34,233 bases of DNA from NCBI RefSeq assembly GCF_015207525.1, contig NZ_JADEWR010000007.1:56573-90805 (forward strand). Reading direction: 5' to 3'. Position numbers and translations under genes: made by a program. The notes under the pieces were generated by a model. It worked only from the letters and a program-made list of their open reading frames with translations, was not told where the DNA came from and ran no database searches. The stretch is from Nodosilinea sp. LEGE 06152. GTDB lineage: Bacteria; Cyanobacteriota; Cyanobacteriia; Phormidesmidales; Phormidesmidaceae. Position 1 is the first letter of the stretch, and each line of letters opens with the position of its first letter. Positions 26,067 to 34,233 of the stretch are shown one piece after another.

Positions 26067-27149
26067 TTAATCTGCGTAACCCAGGCTCAATAGAACGAAC
26101 AGGAAAAAGTTTGTGGTTAGAGCTACTGAACCAATGCCGCTACCCAGGGAGAGAAATTTTTTAATTGATTGATAGCTATACACCTTAAGCAAAATAGCAG
26201 CGGCAACTGCCAGAACAATTGAAATAGCTGTAGCGAGCCACATCAACGGATACCCCTGCTGCACAAGAGCATTATCTTCTAAACCTAAGAAAGAGAGCAC
26301 ATTATAAAAATTCCACGTTAGGGATAGCCAGCAAAGACTAAAAATTCCGGCACTAATGCCTATGCTGATGAGAGTTCTGGTGAACTGGTTTAACCTTTGC
26401 CAAAGCAGAAGAGCGGTGGCAAGGGCCATTCCGACACCCAAAACGATCGCAGCTCCATTGACAACCCAGCCCCAAGTGACCGGCGTAAATCCGTACGGTG
26501 TTACCAGGTCGTACTGCACACCACCAAGCAAACTCCAAATTAAGCGATATACGCCAAATCCACAGGCAAGGCTTGTAAAAACTTTGCTCAGTTCCCCTGG
26601 TTTAAACCAGGTTAAGAGAGTAGCAATAATGCCCGCTCCAATAGATAGTCCTGCACAGATCCACGTTAAGCGCAGTTCACCCAGCCGCATAAGGGTGTTA
26701 ATGCCCCAATACTTTTGTTTGACAACCTGTAGCTGCTGAGAGCTTAAATTTAGATCGGTAATCTCATAGATGTCTGAGAGTATGGGGGCATAGGTTTGCC
26801 CCACCTTCTGACAGCCAATCGCTTGGTCGTCATACAGGGCACGACAATCGCTGAAGTAATATTGATCGGCATTTCCCTTTGTTAAGCTAAGGTTCAGCAA
26901 ACGACTCTGAATGTTTGTTTGGCACTGAAACTGCTGTTCTGTTTCAGTACAGGAAAAAATTTTATTGGGCAAGTGAACGATAGCGCCGTCTTCGGCTTTA
27001 ATTGATACACTCGCAAACGGTGCAGCATCAGGTACGCTTGGAGCATTCGACAGAAGCAAAAATAGAAAAGCACCGACTAGGGCTACCCATAGACCGGCCA
27101 TAAATCTTGATAGAAACAATACTGATCTACGCATTGCTCTTGATTCCAT
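26067..27149 (-). CDS. Uncharacterised multi-pass membrane protein
   Basis: 360 residues from ATG 27149. Hydrophobic segments lie at about 12-35, 158-180, 187-210, 222-245, 255-275, 298-322 and 335-357, so seven helices are plausible. After the first helix a soluble loop of about 120 residues contains Cys pairs (FSCTETEQQFQCQT, SDCRALYDDQAIGCQ), which could form disulphides outside the cytoplasm. No family recognised. It is not in an obvious operon; on the opposite side lies the trehalose-synthase-like gene, convergent with it. No clear ribosome site precedes the ATG. The long open frame and consistent hydrophobic pattern make it a real gene. Confidence 0.8.
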   Translation of the reverse strand: MESRAMRRSVLFLSRFMAGLWVALVGAFLFLLLSNAPSVPDAAPFASVSIKAEDGAIVHLPNKIFSCTETEQQFQCQTNIQSRLLNLSLTKGNADQYYFSDCRALYDDQAIGCQKVGQTYAPILSDIYEITDLNLSSQQLQVVKQKYWGINTLMRLGELRLTWICAGLSIGAGIIATLLTWFKPGELSKVFTSLACGFGVYRLIWSLLGGVQYDLVTPYGFTPVTWGWVVNGAAIVLGVGMALATALLLWQRLNQFTRTLISIGISAGIFSLCWLSLTWNFYNVLSFLGLEDNALVQQGYPLMWLATAISIVLAVAAAILLKVYSYQSIKKFLSLGSGIGSVALTTNFFLFVLLSLGYAD

Positions 27150-27680
27150 AAATGTCTAACTGCTTGTATAAGTAAAAGCTTTAATTAAACGATGCTAAAG
27201 AATGTGTTGTGGCGATCGCCCAACATCACCATTAGGCCTAGCTTTGCTACGTCACTCACGTTCATGACGAACCCTACGAATAGGCAGGTCTACGTATCAT
27301 AGATGTTTCCCACATCTAAAAGTTTCGGTCAGTTAGCCCCTAGTAAGTTACTTCACGCAATCTTTAAGGCTCTGACCTATCTAGAATGTGCAGATTCATT
27401 GGGAGTTTATAAGCCGGTTTAAAACCGCTAGATCAAAACAGGCATCCCGCAGGGGCAAACGGTTGTGCCCTTGACCAATCGGGGGTTACAACGGTTCTCT
27501 TTTGTCGACGCCGCTAATATCCCCTAGCCCCCCTGGGGTAGCTGAGTGCTCAGAACTCGCTTCGCGAACGCCAACGACTTCGCTTAGGGAACAGCGATAG
27601 CTGTTGTTATCGTTGGGGGTGCCGCGCTAGGAGCATGGACGATCAGGATTAGAAGGGCGATCGCCTCACGTCTTACAACC
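27150..27680. other. Intergenic region, no gene recognised
   Basis: 531 bp between two minus-strand genes. It has no clear open frame. It holds short repeats: a CGGTTT/AAACCG pair near 27415, CCCGCAGGGGCAA (also near 29032) and CGCTTCGCGAACGCC near 27555, which resembles dispersed cyanobacterial elements. The promoter of the membrane-protein gene lies within it. Confidence 0.4.
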
Positions 27681-28883
27681 CTAATTGTGCTTAAGCTCGT
27701 GCTGCTCAACCGGCATAATCACCGTAAATGTTGAGCCTTGCTTAACCAGGGACGACACCAGAATTTCGCCCTGCATCAACTCCACCAGTTGCGAGACGAT
27801 GGCCAACCCCAGCCCTGTGCCCTGATCGCTGGCGGGCGTAGGGCCGTGGTGAACGCGGTAGTAGGGTTCAAAAATATACTTTTGCTCGGCCTGGGCTATG
27901 CCAATGCCGCTATCGCTAACCACAATTGACCAGCGGTTGTGATCAAGGGTTTCGGCAGAGATAGAGACATAGCCTTTTTCGGTGTAGCGAATAGCATTAC
28001 TCAGTAGATTAGTGACAATTTGCTGCAGGCGCAGGGGGTCGGTTTGCACGATTTGAGGGGCGCGATCGCAGTCTACCTTCAGCTCCAGCCCTTTATCGCG
28101 AACCAGTGGCTCGACAATTTCTATCACCGACTGAATGAGATCTTGCGGGGTGATAGTAACCACCTTCAACTTAATTTGTCCGTCGCCCTGCTGCAGCTGC
28201 AAAGTATCGTTAATCAGCCGCAGCAGGAGTCGCCCGCTGCGCAGAACCCGCTCAATACTTTCTAGATGGGCGTAAGAATCGTTGAGGTCAGCCTGCTGCT
28301 GCTGCCGCAAAAACAGATCGGCGTAGCCAATAATTGAGGTGAGCGGAGTTTTGAGTTCGTGGGTCAGCTTTGACATATTGTCGTGGCTAGCCCGCACCAG
28401 GCGGGTTAGCTCTTGATTGGTGAGCTGCATTTGAGTTCTGAGTTTGTCTAACTCCTCCATGCGGCTCTGGGTATAGCTGTCAAAGCAGCGGGCGATCGCC
28501 TCATCCACCACGGTATCAATTAGCCGAATGGCCCACAACACATCAGCCGGGGAGGCCTGAACCAAATCGGCTTCTAGTTCTGAAAAAATGACCGATCGCA
28601 GCAGACGATATTCTCGCGCGATTTCAGCGGGTTCAAACCCTTGTTCGGCCCGAATTAAACCATGTTCTAAACTGGCTTCGTCAATAACTTGATAATTTTC
28701 TGGATCGCTGTGGGCCATCATGTCGGCAAGGGATGCTAGCACCCTAGGCAGACTGTCACGCACTGCGTTGAAAGTTAACTCGTTTGTCGCCTCAATTTGC
28801 TGATCTTCAAAAACTGCACCAATCCACAAATCAATAATTGTGTCGCGCTTTTGATTTAGAATTGTGCTGAAATCCATCTTCAT
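27681..28883 (-). CDS. Histidine kinase with RsbRD-type N-terminal domain
   Basis: 400 residues from ATG 28883 (ATG 28877 is an alternative; the frame upstream to 29048 is not conserved-looking). Residues about 1-150 (MDFSTILNQKRDTIIDLWIG, NYQVIDEASLEHGLIRAEQG) look like the RsbRD_N helical sensor domain found in stressosome-like and kinase proteins. The kinase core follows: His175 in SKLTHELKTPLTSIIGYADLF, an ATPase domain with NLLSNAIRYTEKGYV, SDSGIGIA and GTGLGLAIVSQLVELMQG. No membrane helix, so it is cytosolic. No response regulator is adjacent. It diverges from the acyltransferase gene at 29129. The signal is unknown. Confidence 0.9.
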   Translation of the reverse strand: MKMDFSTILNQKRDTIIDLWIGAVFEDQQIEATNELTFNAVRDSLPRVLASLADMMAHSDPENYQVIDEASLEHGLIRAEQGFEPAEIAREYRLLRSVIFSELEADLVQASPADVLWAIRLIDTVVDEAIARCFDSYTQSRMEELDKLRTQMQLTNQELTRLVRASHDNMSKLTHELKTPLTSIIGYADLFLRQQQQADLNDSYAHLESIERVLRSGRLLLRLINDTLQLQQGDGQIKLKVVTITPQDLIQSVIEIVEPLVRDKGLELKVDCDRAPQIVQTDPLRLQQIVTNLLSNAIRYTEKGYVSISAETLDHNRWSIVVSDSGIGIAQAEQKYIFEPYYRVHHGPTPASDQGTGLGLAIVSQLVELMQGEILVSSLVKQGSTFTVIMPVEQHELKHN

Positions 28884-29049
28884 AGATGCTGAGGCAAGAT
28901 GCCGAAATGGGGCAAGCGACATAACATTACCCCAGGGCAAGCAACAGGTGCATCTAGTAAAAGACATAGAGCCAAAAGGCCTGGAATCAAAACTAGGGGC
29001 GCAGTAGCCAACGTACAGGGTAGGCGAGACGCCCGCAGGGGCAAGCACC

Positions 29050-29079
29050 CTACCGGCACAGACTCTACCGGCACAGATC
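29050..29079. repeat. Two tandem 15-bp units
   Basis: CTACCGGCACAGACT at 29050-29064 is followed by CTACCGGCACAGATC at 29065-29079. They lie in the gap between the divergent histidine kinase and acyltransferase genes. Confidence 0.6.
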
Positions 29080-29128
29080 AGTTCGGGCGGCTACGCATCT
29101 CTAGAGTATGGTTGAAAATGCCTTTTAG

Positions 29129-29983
29129 ATGAAAGCTTACGGCCCTATGGCGACCCATCGTCCGGGATGGTCTTTAGATCGTCGAGATCCTCACTTCATT
29201 CAGGCTTTTCAGCCGCTGTGGCGCTGGTTATACGAGCACTACTTTCAGGTTCAGACCGACGGGTGGGAGCAGATTCCTGAGGGCCAGGTGATACTGGTGG
29301 GCTCCCACAACGGCGGATTGGCGGCCCCCGATATGTTCATGATGATCTACGACTGGGTCAGGCGGTTTGGCCCCGATCGCCCCGTCTATGGCCTCATGCA
29401 CCCCAAGGTGTGGCAGGCGGCACCGCCGTTGGCCAACCTGGCAGAACGGGCTGGGGCGATCGCGGCGCACCCAAAGGTGGCGCTGACGGCCCTCGACCGC
29501 AAGGCCAGCATTTTGGTCTATCCCGGTGGCGCTCAAGATATCTTTCGCCCGTTTAGCCAGCGCGATCGCATTCATCTGAGCGATCGCCAGGGCTTTGTCA
29601 AAATTGCCCTACAGCGCCAGCTACCGATCGTTCCAGTCGTGTCCTGGGGTGCCCACGACACGCTGCTGGTCTTAGCCGACATCTACCCCCTGGTGCGGCA
29701 GCTACACGACTGGGGCATGCCCTGGTTTTTGGGCATCGATCCGGAGGTTTTTCCGGTGTATCTGGGGCTACCCTGGGGCATTGCCTTTGGACCCGTGCCC
29801 AATATTCCCTGGCCCAGAGCGATCGCCACCCACGTCGGCACGCCCATCTATTTTGAGCGCTATGGGGCTGAGGCCGCCCGCGATCGCCCCTACGTCGAGG
29901 TCTGCTACCGCCTTGTCCGCGACCAAATGCAGCAAGACCTCAATGATCTGATCGCTAAACACGACAGGCGATCTGCACCTTAA
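29129..29983 (+). CDS. Lysophospholipid/diacylglycerol acyltransferase-like protein
   Basis: 284 residues from ATG 29129 (an ATG at 29147 is also possible). It fits the LPLAT/DGAT-like superfamily: GSHNGGLAAPDMFMM holds the catalytic His and Asp in the spaced form typical of the DGAT-like branch (not the HX4D of PlsC), and ILVYPGGAQDIFRPFSQRD and GFVKIALQRQLPIVPVVSWGAHD are the later blocks. No strong membrane helix, although the central VVSWGAHDTLLVL region is hydrophobic. Such proteins transfer acyl groups to glycerolipids or related alcohols; the substrate here is unknown. It stands alone, with a palindrome just downstream of its stop codon. Confidence 0.85.
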   Translation: MKAYGPMATHRPGWSLDRRDPHFIQAFQPLWRWLYEHYFQVQTDGWEQIPEGQVILVGSHNGGLAAPDMFMMIYDWVRRFGPDRPVYGLMHPKVWQAAPPLANLAERAGAIAAHPKVALTALDRKASILVYPGGAQDIFRPFSQRDRIHLSDRQGFVKIALQRQLPIVPVVSWGAHDTLLVLADIYPLVRQLHDWGMPWFLGIDPEVFPVYLGLPWGIAFGPVPNIPWPRAIATHVGTPIYFERYGAEAARDRPYVEVCYRLVRDQMQQDLNDLIAKHDRRSAP

Positions 29984-29995
29984 ATCCAGCCAGCC

Positions 29996-30016
29996 GTAGG
30001 GTGGGCACTGCCCACC
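29996..30016. repeat. Third copy of the GGTGGGCAGTGCCCACC palindrome, reversed
   Basis: Reverse complement of the 21-base element at 3430 and 6446, here between the acyltransferase stop and malQ. Confidence 0.8.
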
Positions 30017-30066
30017 ACTGGAAAATTGCTTTTCAAAAGTTGCCTTAAATCGGTGGCGGTGAGCCA

Positions 30067-31575
30067 CTAGCGGCTGTAGAGCTGAGTCATCGCCAGCAGG
30101 CGATCGCTGAGCGCTTGGGTAAGCAACGTTGAACTGCGGTAGCGCCAGCGCCAGTTGCCGTCGTTGCGGCTGGGGTCGTTCATGCGGGCGCGACCGTCTA
30201 AGTCTAGGAGGTCTTGCAGGGCAATAATGGCTAAATCGGCCACCGAGGCCAGCGCCGTGCGAATCAGCAGCCAGTTGATCGCCTCAATAGATTCGGGCGA
30301 GGCGTAGCCAGCGTAGCGGGCCAAAAACTGTTTCTCGCTGTCGCTGGCCTGCTGCCACCAGCCGATAATGGTGTCGTTGTCGTGGGTACCGGGGTAAACG
30401 ACGGTATTGCGCGTGTAGTTGTGCGGCAAATAGGCGTTGTGGGGGTCGTCGCCAAAGGCAAACATTAAAATACGCATACCCGGAAAGTCAAAGCGATCGC
30501 GCAGAGCTTCTACTTCGGGGGTAATAATGCCGAGATCTTCGGCCATAATCGGCAGCGTGCCCAGGGCTTTTTCTAAGGCGGTAAAAAACCGTTCTCCGGG
30601 TGCTTCAATCCATTCGCCGTTGACGGCGGTTTCTTCGCCAGCGGGCACCTGCCAGTAGGCTTCAAAGCCGCGAAAGTGGTCAACGCGCACAATATCGACG
30701 TACTGCAACGTCACCTGAAAGCGCTTAATCCACCAGGCAAAGTTAGTTTTTTCGACCTGTTCCCAGTTGTAGACCGGGTTACCCCAGAGCTGCCCGGTGG
30801 CGCTGAAGTAGTCGGGCGGCACGCCGGCAATAAAGGCGGGTTCAAAGGTGTCGGGGTTGAGCTTAAAGATCTCTGGGTCGGCCCACACATCAGAGCTGTT
30901 GTGGCACACGTAGATTGAAATATCGCCCACGATCTTGATGTTTTTATCGTTGGCGTACTGGCGCAGGTTTTGCCACTGCTCAAAGAACTTAAACTGCAAA
31001 AACTGGTGGTACTGTATGGCGTCTTTTAGCGCTTCGCGCTGGGCTGCAAGTGCCTCTGGTTCGCGGCGGGCGATCGCGGGTTCCCAGTAGTTCCAGCTTT
31101 TGCCCTCGTTGGCCTCTAGCAGGGCCATAAACAGCACAAAATCGTCCAGCCATGAGGCTTGCTCTTGGCAAAACTGGTCCAGTTTGGCCTGCTGATCGGG
31201 CGACTGCTTGCTCAAAAAGCGATCGTGGGCCAGCTTGAGAAAATGGGTTTTATGGGGAATGACTTTATCAAAATCAACTTTTTCGGGGTCCACATCGGTC
31301 AATGGCGTTAGCTCAGTGGCCTCCAGCAACCCCTCAGCGGCCAGCTGCTCCAGATCAATCAGCAGCGGATTGCCCGCAAAGGTGCTGAAGTTCATGATGT
31401 AGGGCGAATGCTCGTAGCCGGTCGGCCCCAGCGGCAAAACCTGCCACAGCGTTTGACCACTGCGCGCCAAAAAATCGACAAAGGCGTAGGCGGCCTGGCC
31501 CAAATCGCCTATGCCAAAGCGGCCCGGCAAAGAGGTGGGATGCAGTAAAACACCACTGGCGCGTTGGAAACTCAT
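30067..31575 (-). CDS. malQ: 4-alpha-glucanotransferase (amylomaltase)
   Basis: GH77 enzyme that transfers maltosyl or larger glucan segments between alpha-1,4-glucans; cytosolic, working in glycogen and maltose metabolism. 502 residues. Conserved blocks: SGVLLHPTSLPGRFGIGDLG at the start, QTLWQVLPLGPTGYEHSPY, nucleophile Asp299 in IVRVDHFRGFEAYW, acid/base Glu346 in IMAEDLGIITPEV and Asp399 in PGTHDNDTIIGWW, all three present. The ATG at 31575 is followed directly by the conserved N-terminus. It is divergent from the TreS-maltokinase gene across about 440 bp, so the two may share regulation, and both belong to alpha-glucan metabolism. Confidence 0.96.
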   Translation of the reverse strand: MSFQRASGVLLHPTSLPGRFGIGDLGQAAYAFVDFLARSGQTLWQVLPLGPTGYEHSPYIMNFSTFAGNPLLIDLEQLAAEGLLEATELTPLTDVDPEKVDFDKVIPHKTHFLKLAHDRFLSKQSPDQQAKLDQFCQEQASWLDDFVLFMALLEANEGKSWNYWEPAIARREPEALAAQREALKDAIQYHQFLQFKFFEQWQNLRQYANDKNIKIVGDISIYVCHNSSDVWADPEIFKLNPDTFEPAFIAGVPPDYFSATGQLWGNPVYNWEQVEKTNFAWWIKRFQVTLQYVDIVRVDHFRGFEAYWQVPAGEETAVNGEWIEAPGERFFTALEKALGTLPIMAEDLGIITPEVEALRDRFDFPGMRILMFAFGDDPHNAYLPHNYTRNTVVYPGTHDNDTIIGWWQQASDSEKQFLARYAGYASPESIEAINWLLIRTALASVADLAIIALQDLLDLDGRARMNDPSRNDGNWRWRYRSSTLLTQALSDRLLAMTQLYSR

Positions 31576-31846
31576 ACAAATTCGCTACTGGATTGGGATA
31601 ACTGCCGAATCTGAGCCGCGCCGAATCTGAGCTGCATAAAGCTGGTTTAGCCGCCTGCACTTAAGATGCAGCAAACTATCTGCAGAAAGAATCCGCCTGC
31701 AGAATTGGCAACAGGATCAGCAATGCTATTCATAGAAGAAAATGCTAACTGCGAACATCCACCCAAGGTATGGCTGCAGAGACTTGAGTATGAGCACAAT
31801 CCGCCTTTAGCTCCTGATCGGCAGTTCCTGCTTGAAGAAGACGGTG

Positions 31847-31885
31847 GCCTGCTTTGCTGAAGGCTATGCTGATAGCAAAGCAGGC
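31847..31885. repeat. Perfect 12-bp inverted repeat
   Basis: GCCTGCTTTGCT at 31847-31858 pairs with AGCAAAGCAGGC at 31874-31885 across 15 nt, upstream of the TreS-maltokinase gene. A regulatory site or a leader hairpin is possible; no T-run follows. Confidence 0.55.
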
Positions 31886-32001
31886 TGGATCAAGCGTTTA
31901 TAAAGCTGCCTTTAAGTTGCGGTTAAGGCGCGATCGCTCTTACCACCGGACGATGACGCCCTTCACCATTTCCGCTAGCGTAGGGGCTGACATTGCGCGT
32001 G

Positions 32002-32008
32002 AAGGAAG
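32002..32008 (+). promoter_or_regulatory. Ribosome binding site deciding a TTG start
   Basis: AAGGAAG lies nine bases before TTG 32018. An in-frame TGA at 32000-32002 closes the frame just upstream, and the only possible starts before the conserved region are TTG 32012 and TTG 32018. Confidence 0.6.
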
Positions 32009-32017
32009 CCATTGATT

Positions 32018-34233
32018 TTGAAGAATGATCCCCTGTGGTTTAAGAACGCCATTATTTACGAAGTGCCGGTGCGCGCCTTTGCCGACAGCAACGGCGATGG
32101 TATTGGCGACTTTCGGGGCCTGACCGGGAAGCTGGATTATCTTCAAGATTTAGGCGTGACGGCCATCTGGCTGCTGCCGTTCTTTCCGTCGCCGCTGCGC
32201 GATGATGGCTACGACATTGCCGACTACATGAATGTCAACCCCATCTACGGCACCCTAGACGACTTCAAGGAGCTGATGCAGGCGGCCCACCAGCGGGGCA
32301 TTCGCGTCATCATCGAGCTGATTGTCAACCACACCTCCGACCAGCACCCGTGGTTTCAGCGGGCGCGGCGGGCACCCAAAGGCAGCCCCGAGCGCGATTT
32401 CTACGTCTGGAGCGACACCTACGAGAAATACCAGGAAGCCCGGATTATCTTTCAGGATTTTGAAACCTCCAACTGGACCTGGGATTCGGTAGCCAACGCC
32501 TACTTCTGGCACCGCTTTTACTCTCACCAGCCCGATTTAAACTACGACAACCCGGCGGTGGCTCAGGCCGTGTTCGACGTGATGGATTTTTGGCTGGAGA
32601 TGGGGGTCGACGGCCTGCGTATGGATGCCGTGCCCTACCTCTACGAACGCGAGGGCACCAACTGCGAAAACCTGCCCGAAACCCACGCCTTTTTGAAGCA
32701 GCTGCGCCGCCACATCGACGAAAAGTTTCCCAACCGGATGCTGCTGGCCGAGGCCAACCAGTGGCCCGAAGATGCCGCCGCCTACTTCGGCGATGGCGAC
32801 GAATGCCACATGAACTTTCATTTTCCGCTGATGCCGCGCCTGTTCATGGCCCTGCGCATGGAGGACAGCTTTCCGATCGCCGATATTCTGCAGCAAACGC
32901 CCGCTATTCCCGACAACTGCCAGTGGGGCCTGTTTTTGCGCAACCACGACGAACTAACCCTGGAAATGGTCACCGACGAAGACCGCGACTTTATGTATCG
33001 CGTCTACGCCCAAGACCCTGAGATGCGGGTAAACCTGGGCATTCGGCGCAGGCTAGCGCCGCTACTCGGCAACGATCGCCGCCAGATCGAGCTGCTCAAC
33101 AGCCTGCTGCTGTCGCTGCCCGGCACCCCCGTGCTCTACTACGGCGATGAAATTGGCATGGGCGACAACGTCTACGTGGGCGATCGCAACGGCGTGCGCA
33201 CCCCCATGCAGTGGAACTACGACCGCAATGCGGGCTTTAGCAGTGCCAGCCCCCAGCGGTTGTTTTTGCCGCTGATTGTCGAAGCCGAGTACCACTACGC
33301 CACGGTCAATGTGGAGGCCCAGCGGGCCAACCCCACCTCGCTGCTCAACGCCACCAAGCGGCTGATTGCCATGCGCAAGCACTTTCGCGCCCTGGGCAGC
33401 GGCGATTTTCAGCTTCTGCACCCCGAAAACCGCAAGGTGCTGGCCTTTACTCGCACCTACGAAGACGAGAAAATTCTGGTCGTCGCCAACCTGTCGCGCT
33501 TTGTGCAGACCGTCGAGCTTGAGCTTGGGGCATTTAAGGGGTGGGTGCCGGTCGAGATTTTTGGCCGCACCGAGTTTCCGCCCATTGACGAGCTGCCCTA
33601 CTTCCTCAGCATTGGGGCCTACGCGGTCTACTGGTTTACCCTCAAGCCTCAGGCGGTGCCCCTGCCCGCCACCGATCCGCAGACCGAGCTGCCCACGCTG
33701 GTGCTCGACGGGGCGTGGCACGGGGCCTTTGCCCGGCTGCAGTCGGCCCCTACCCGGCGCTTTGCCGCGAGTTTGGAGAATTTGCTGCCCCACTATTTGG
33801 CCAACCACCGCTGGTTTGGCGGCAGAACCCGCACGGTGCAGGCGGCTCGCATTGTGGGGGCGATCGCCATTCCCTACGGCCACAGCCATGCCCAAATGGT
33901 GGAGCTGCACGTCGACTACATTCAGGGCAATCCGCAGACCTACGTGCTGTTTTTGGCCGTGGCCGAGGGCGACCAGGCGCTGCATCTGCTCTCCGAAAAC
34001 CCCAGCGCGGTCGTGGCCCGCCTGAAGTTGGCCCAGAGCGACGATGTCGCCGTGCTGTTCGATGCGATCGCCGACAAGCCATTTCTAACCACTCTGCTCG
34101 ACGGCATTGCGCGTCACCAAATCTACGAAAATTCTGCCGGTAGACTGGTTTCTACCACCACGGCGCTGTTTGATCAGCTCAGCGGGGGCGAACCCAGCGA
34201 TGCGTCCGGTGAGCCCAGCCCACCCTTTGAACC
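32018..34233 (+). CDS. treS: Trehalose synthase fused to a maltokinase-type domain, 3' end outside the window
   Basis: 738 codons are visible and the frame is still open at the window end. The N-terminal part (about 1-550) is a GH13 trehalose synthase, interconverting maltose and trehalose: [29 protein letters not shown], nucleophile Asp203 (GLRMDAVPY), acid/base Glu245 (LLAEANQ) and Asp311 (LRNHDEL), then [19 protein letters not shown] second region begins about 570 ([22 protein letters not shown] at 596) and matches the N-terminal cap of maltokinase. TreS-Mak fusions feed maltose 1-phosphate to GlgE in the glucan pathway; GlgE is not in the window. The start is TTG 32018, inferred from the ribosome site and upstream TGA. 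It diverges from malQ. A second TreS-like gene without the kinase part is at 24287. Confidence 0.9.
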   Translation, partial: MKNDPLWFKNAIIYEVPVRAFADSNGDGIGDFRGLTGKLDYLQDLGVTAIWLLPFFPSPLRDDGYDIADYMNVNPIYGTLDDFKELMQAAHQRGIRVIIELIVNHTSDQHPWFQRARRAPKGSPERDFYVWSDTYEKYQEARIIFQDFETSNWTWDSVANAYFWHRFYSHQPDLNYDNPAVAQAVFDVMDFWLEMGVDGLRMDAVPYLYEREGTNCENLPETHAFLKQLRRHIDEKFPNRMLLAEANQWPEDAAAYFGDGDECHMNFHFPLMPRLFMALRMEDSFPIADILQQTPAIPDNCQWGLFLRNHDELTLEMVTDEDRDFMYRVYAQDPEMRVNLGIRRRLAPLLGNDRRQIELLNSLLLSLPGTPVLYYGDEIGMGDNVYVGDRNGVRTPMQWNYDRNAGFSSASPQRLFLPLIVEAEYHYATVNVEAQRANPTSLLNATKRLIAMRKHFRALGSGDFQLLHPENRKVLAFTRTYEDEKILVVANLSRFVQTVELELGAFKGWVPVEIFGRTEFPPIDELPYFLSIGAYAVYWFTLKPQAVPLPATDPQTELPTLVLDGAWHGAFARLQSAPTRRFAASLENLLPHYLANHRWFGGRTRTVQAARIVGAIAIPYGHSHAQMVELHVDYIQGNPQTYVLFLAVAEGDQALHLLSENPSAVVARLKLAQSDDVAVLFDAIADKPFLTTLLDGIARHQIYENSAGRLVSTTTALFDQLSGGEPSDASGEPSPPFE

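Larger units (their letters stand above)
31576..32017. other. Divergent region between malQ and treS-mak
   Basis: No gene is convincing; a 64-codon open frame at 31666-31860 lacks support. Notable features are a tandem GCCGAATCTGAGCCGC near 31605 and the hairpin at 31847-31885. It must carry promoters for both flanking genes. Confidence 0.45.

Noticed and set aside
31666..31860. 64-codon open frame between malQ and treS-mak
   Set aside because: No conserved pattern or ribosome site, and its end overlaps the 31847-31885 hairpin.

Overview
The window reads as a filamentous, non-heterocystous-type cyanobacterium of fairly high GC, in the Leptolyngbya/Nodosilinea/Phormidium range (an inference, not a placement). 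Reasons: the HIP1 octamer GCGATCGC occurs more than thirty times in 34 kb; dispersed palindromes capped by CCTAC lie between genes; and the gene set is cyanobacterial (CuA-less oxidase subunit II, an ETR1-like histidine kinase, CbiD, a Uma2 protein, a TldD/TldE pair). No rRNA, tRNA, CRISPR array, phage or intact insertion sequence was seen.

Layout. 1-2014: 3' end of an unrecognised gene, a nested 21/105-bp tandem repeat, an 88-bp inverted-repeat element and a manganese catalase. 2433-7302: ctaC-ctaD of a haem-copper oxidase whose subunit II lacks every cysteine of the CuA site (as in the cyanobacterial alternative oxidase ARTO), an aldo/keto reductase and ribulose-phosphate 3-epimerase. 7400-12721: a Uma2 protein, guaA, cbiD behind a hydrolase-like gene, and a divergent YIP1-like membrane protein. 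12705-16111: tldD and tldE on the minus strand with a small toxin-antitoxin pair between them; the toxin has an in-frame stop. 16696-20952: a signalling block with a CheY-like regulator, a DUF2294/MpsC-like protein, a NarL-type regulator and, divergent from it, a 706-residue histidine kinase with an ethylene-receptor-type membrane domain and two PAS domains. 21139-23790: a CPBP protease, a GNAT acetyltransferase and DAHP synthase. 24287-34233: two trehalose-synthase-like GH13 enzymes (the second fused to a maltokinase-type domain and cut by the window end), malQ, an unknown membrane protein, an RsbRD-type histidine kinase and a DGAT-like acyltransferase.

How the genes fit together. Most are housekeeping or metabolic genes in short units. 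The clearest functional groups are alpha-glucan/trehalose metabolism at the right end (TreS-like, MalQ, TreS-Mak), the two-gene oxidase, TldD/TldE, and the kinase-regulator block at 17.8-21 kb. The best candidates for a second look are the ETR1-like kinase with its divergent regulator, the TA pair inside tldD-tldE, the oxidase with no subunit III gene beside it, and the nested heptad repeat near the left edge.
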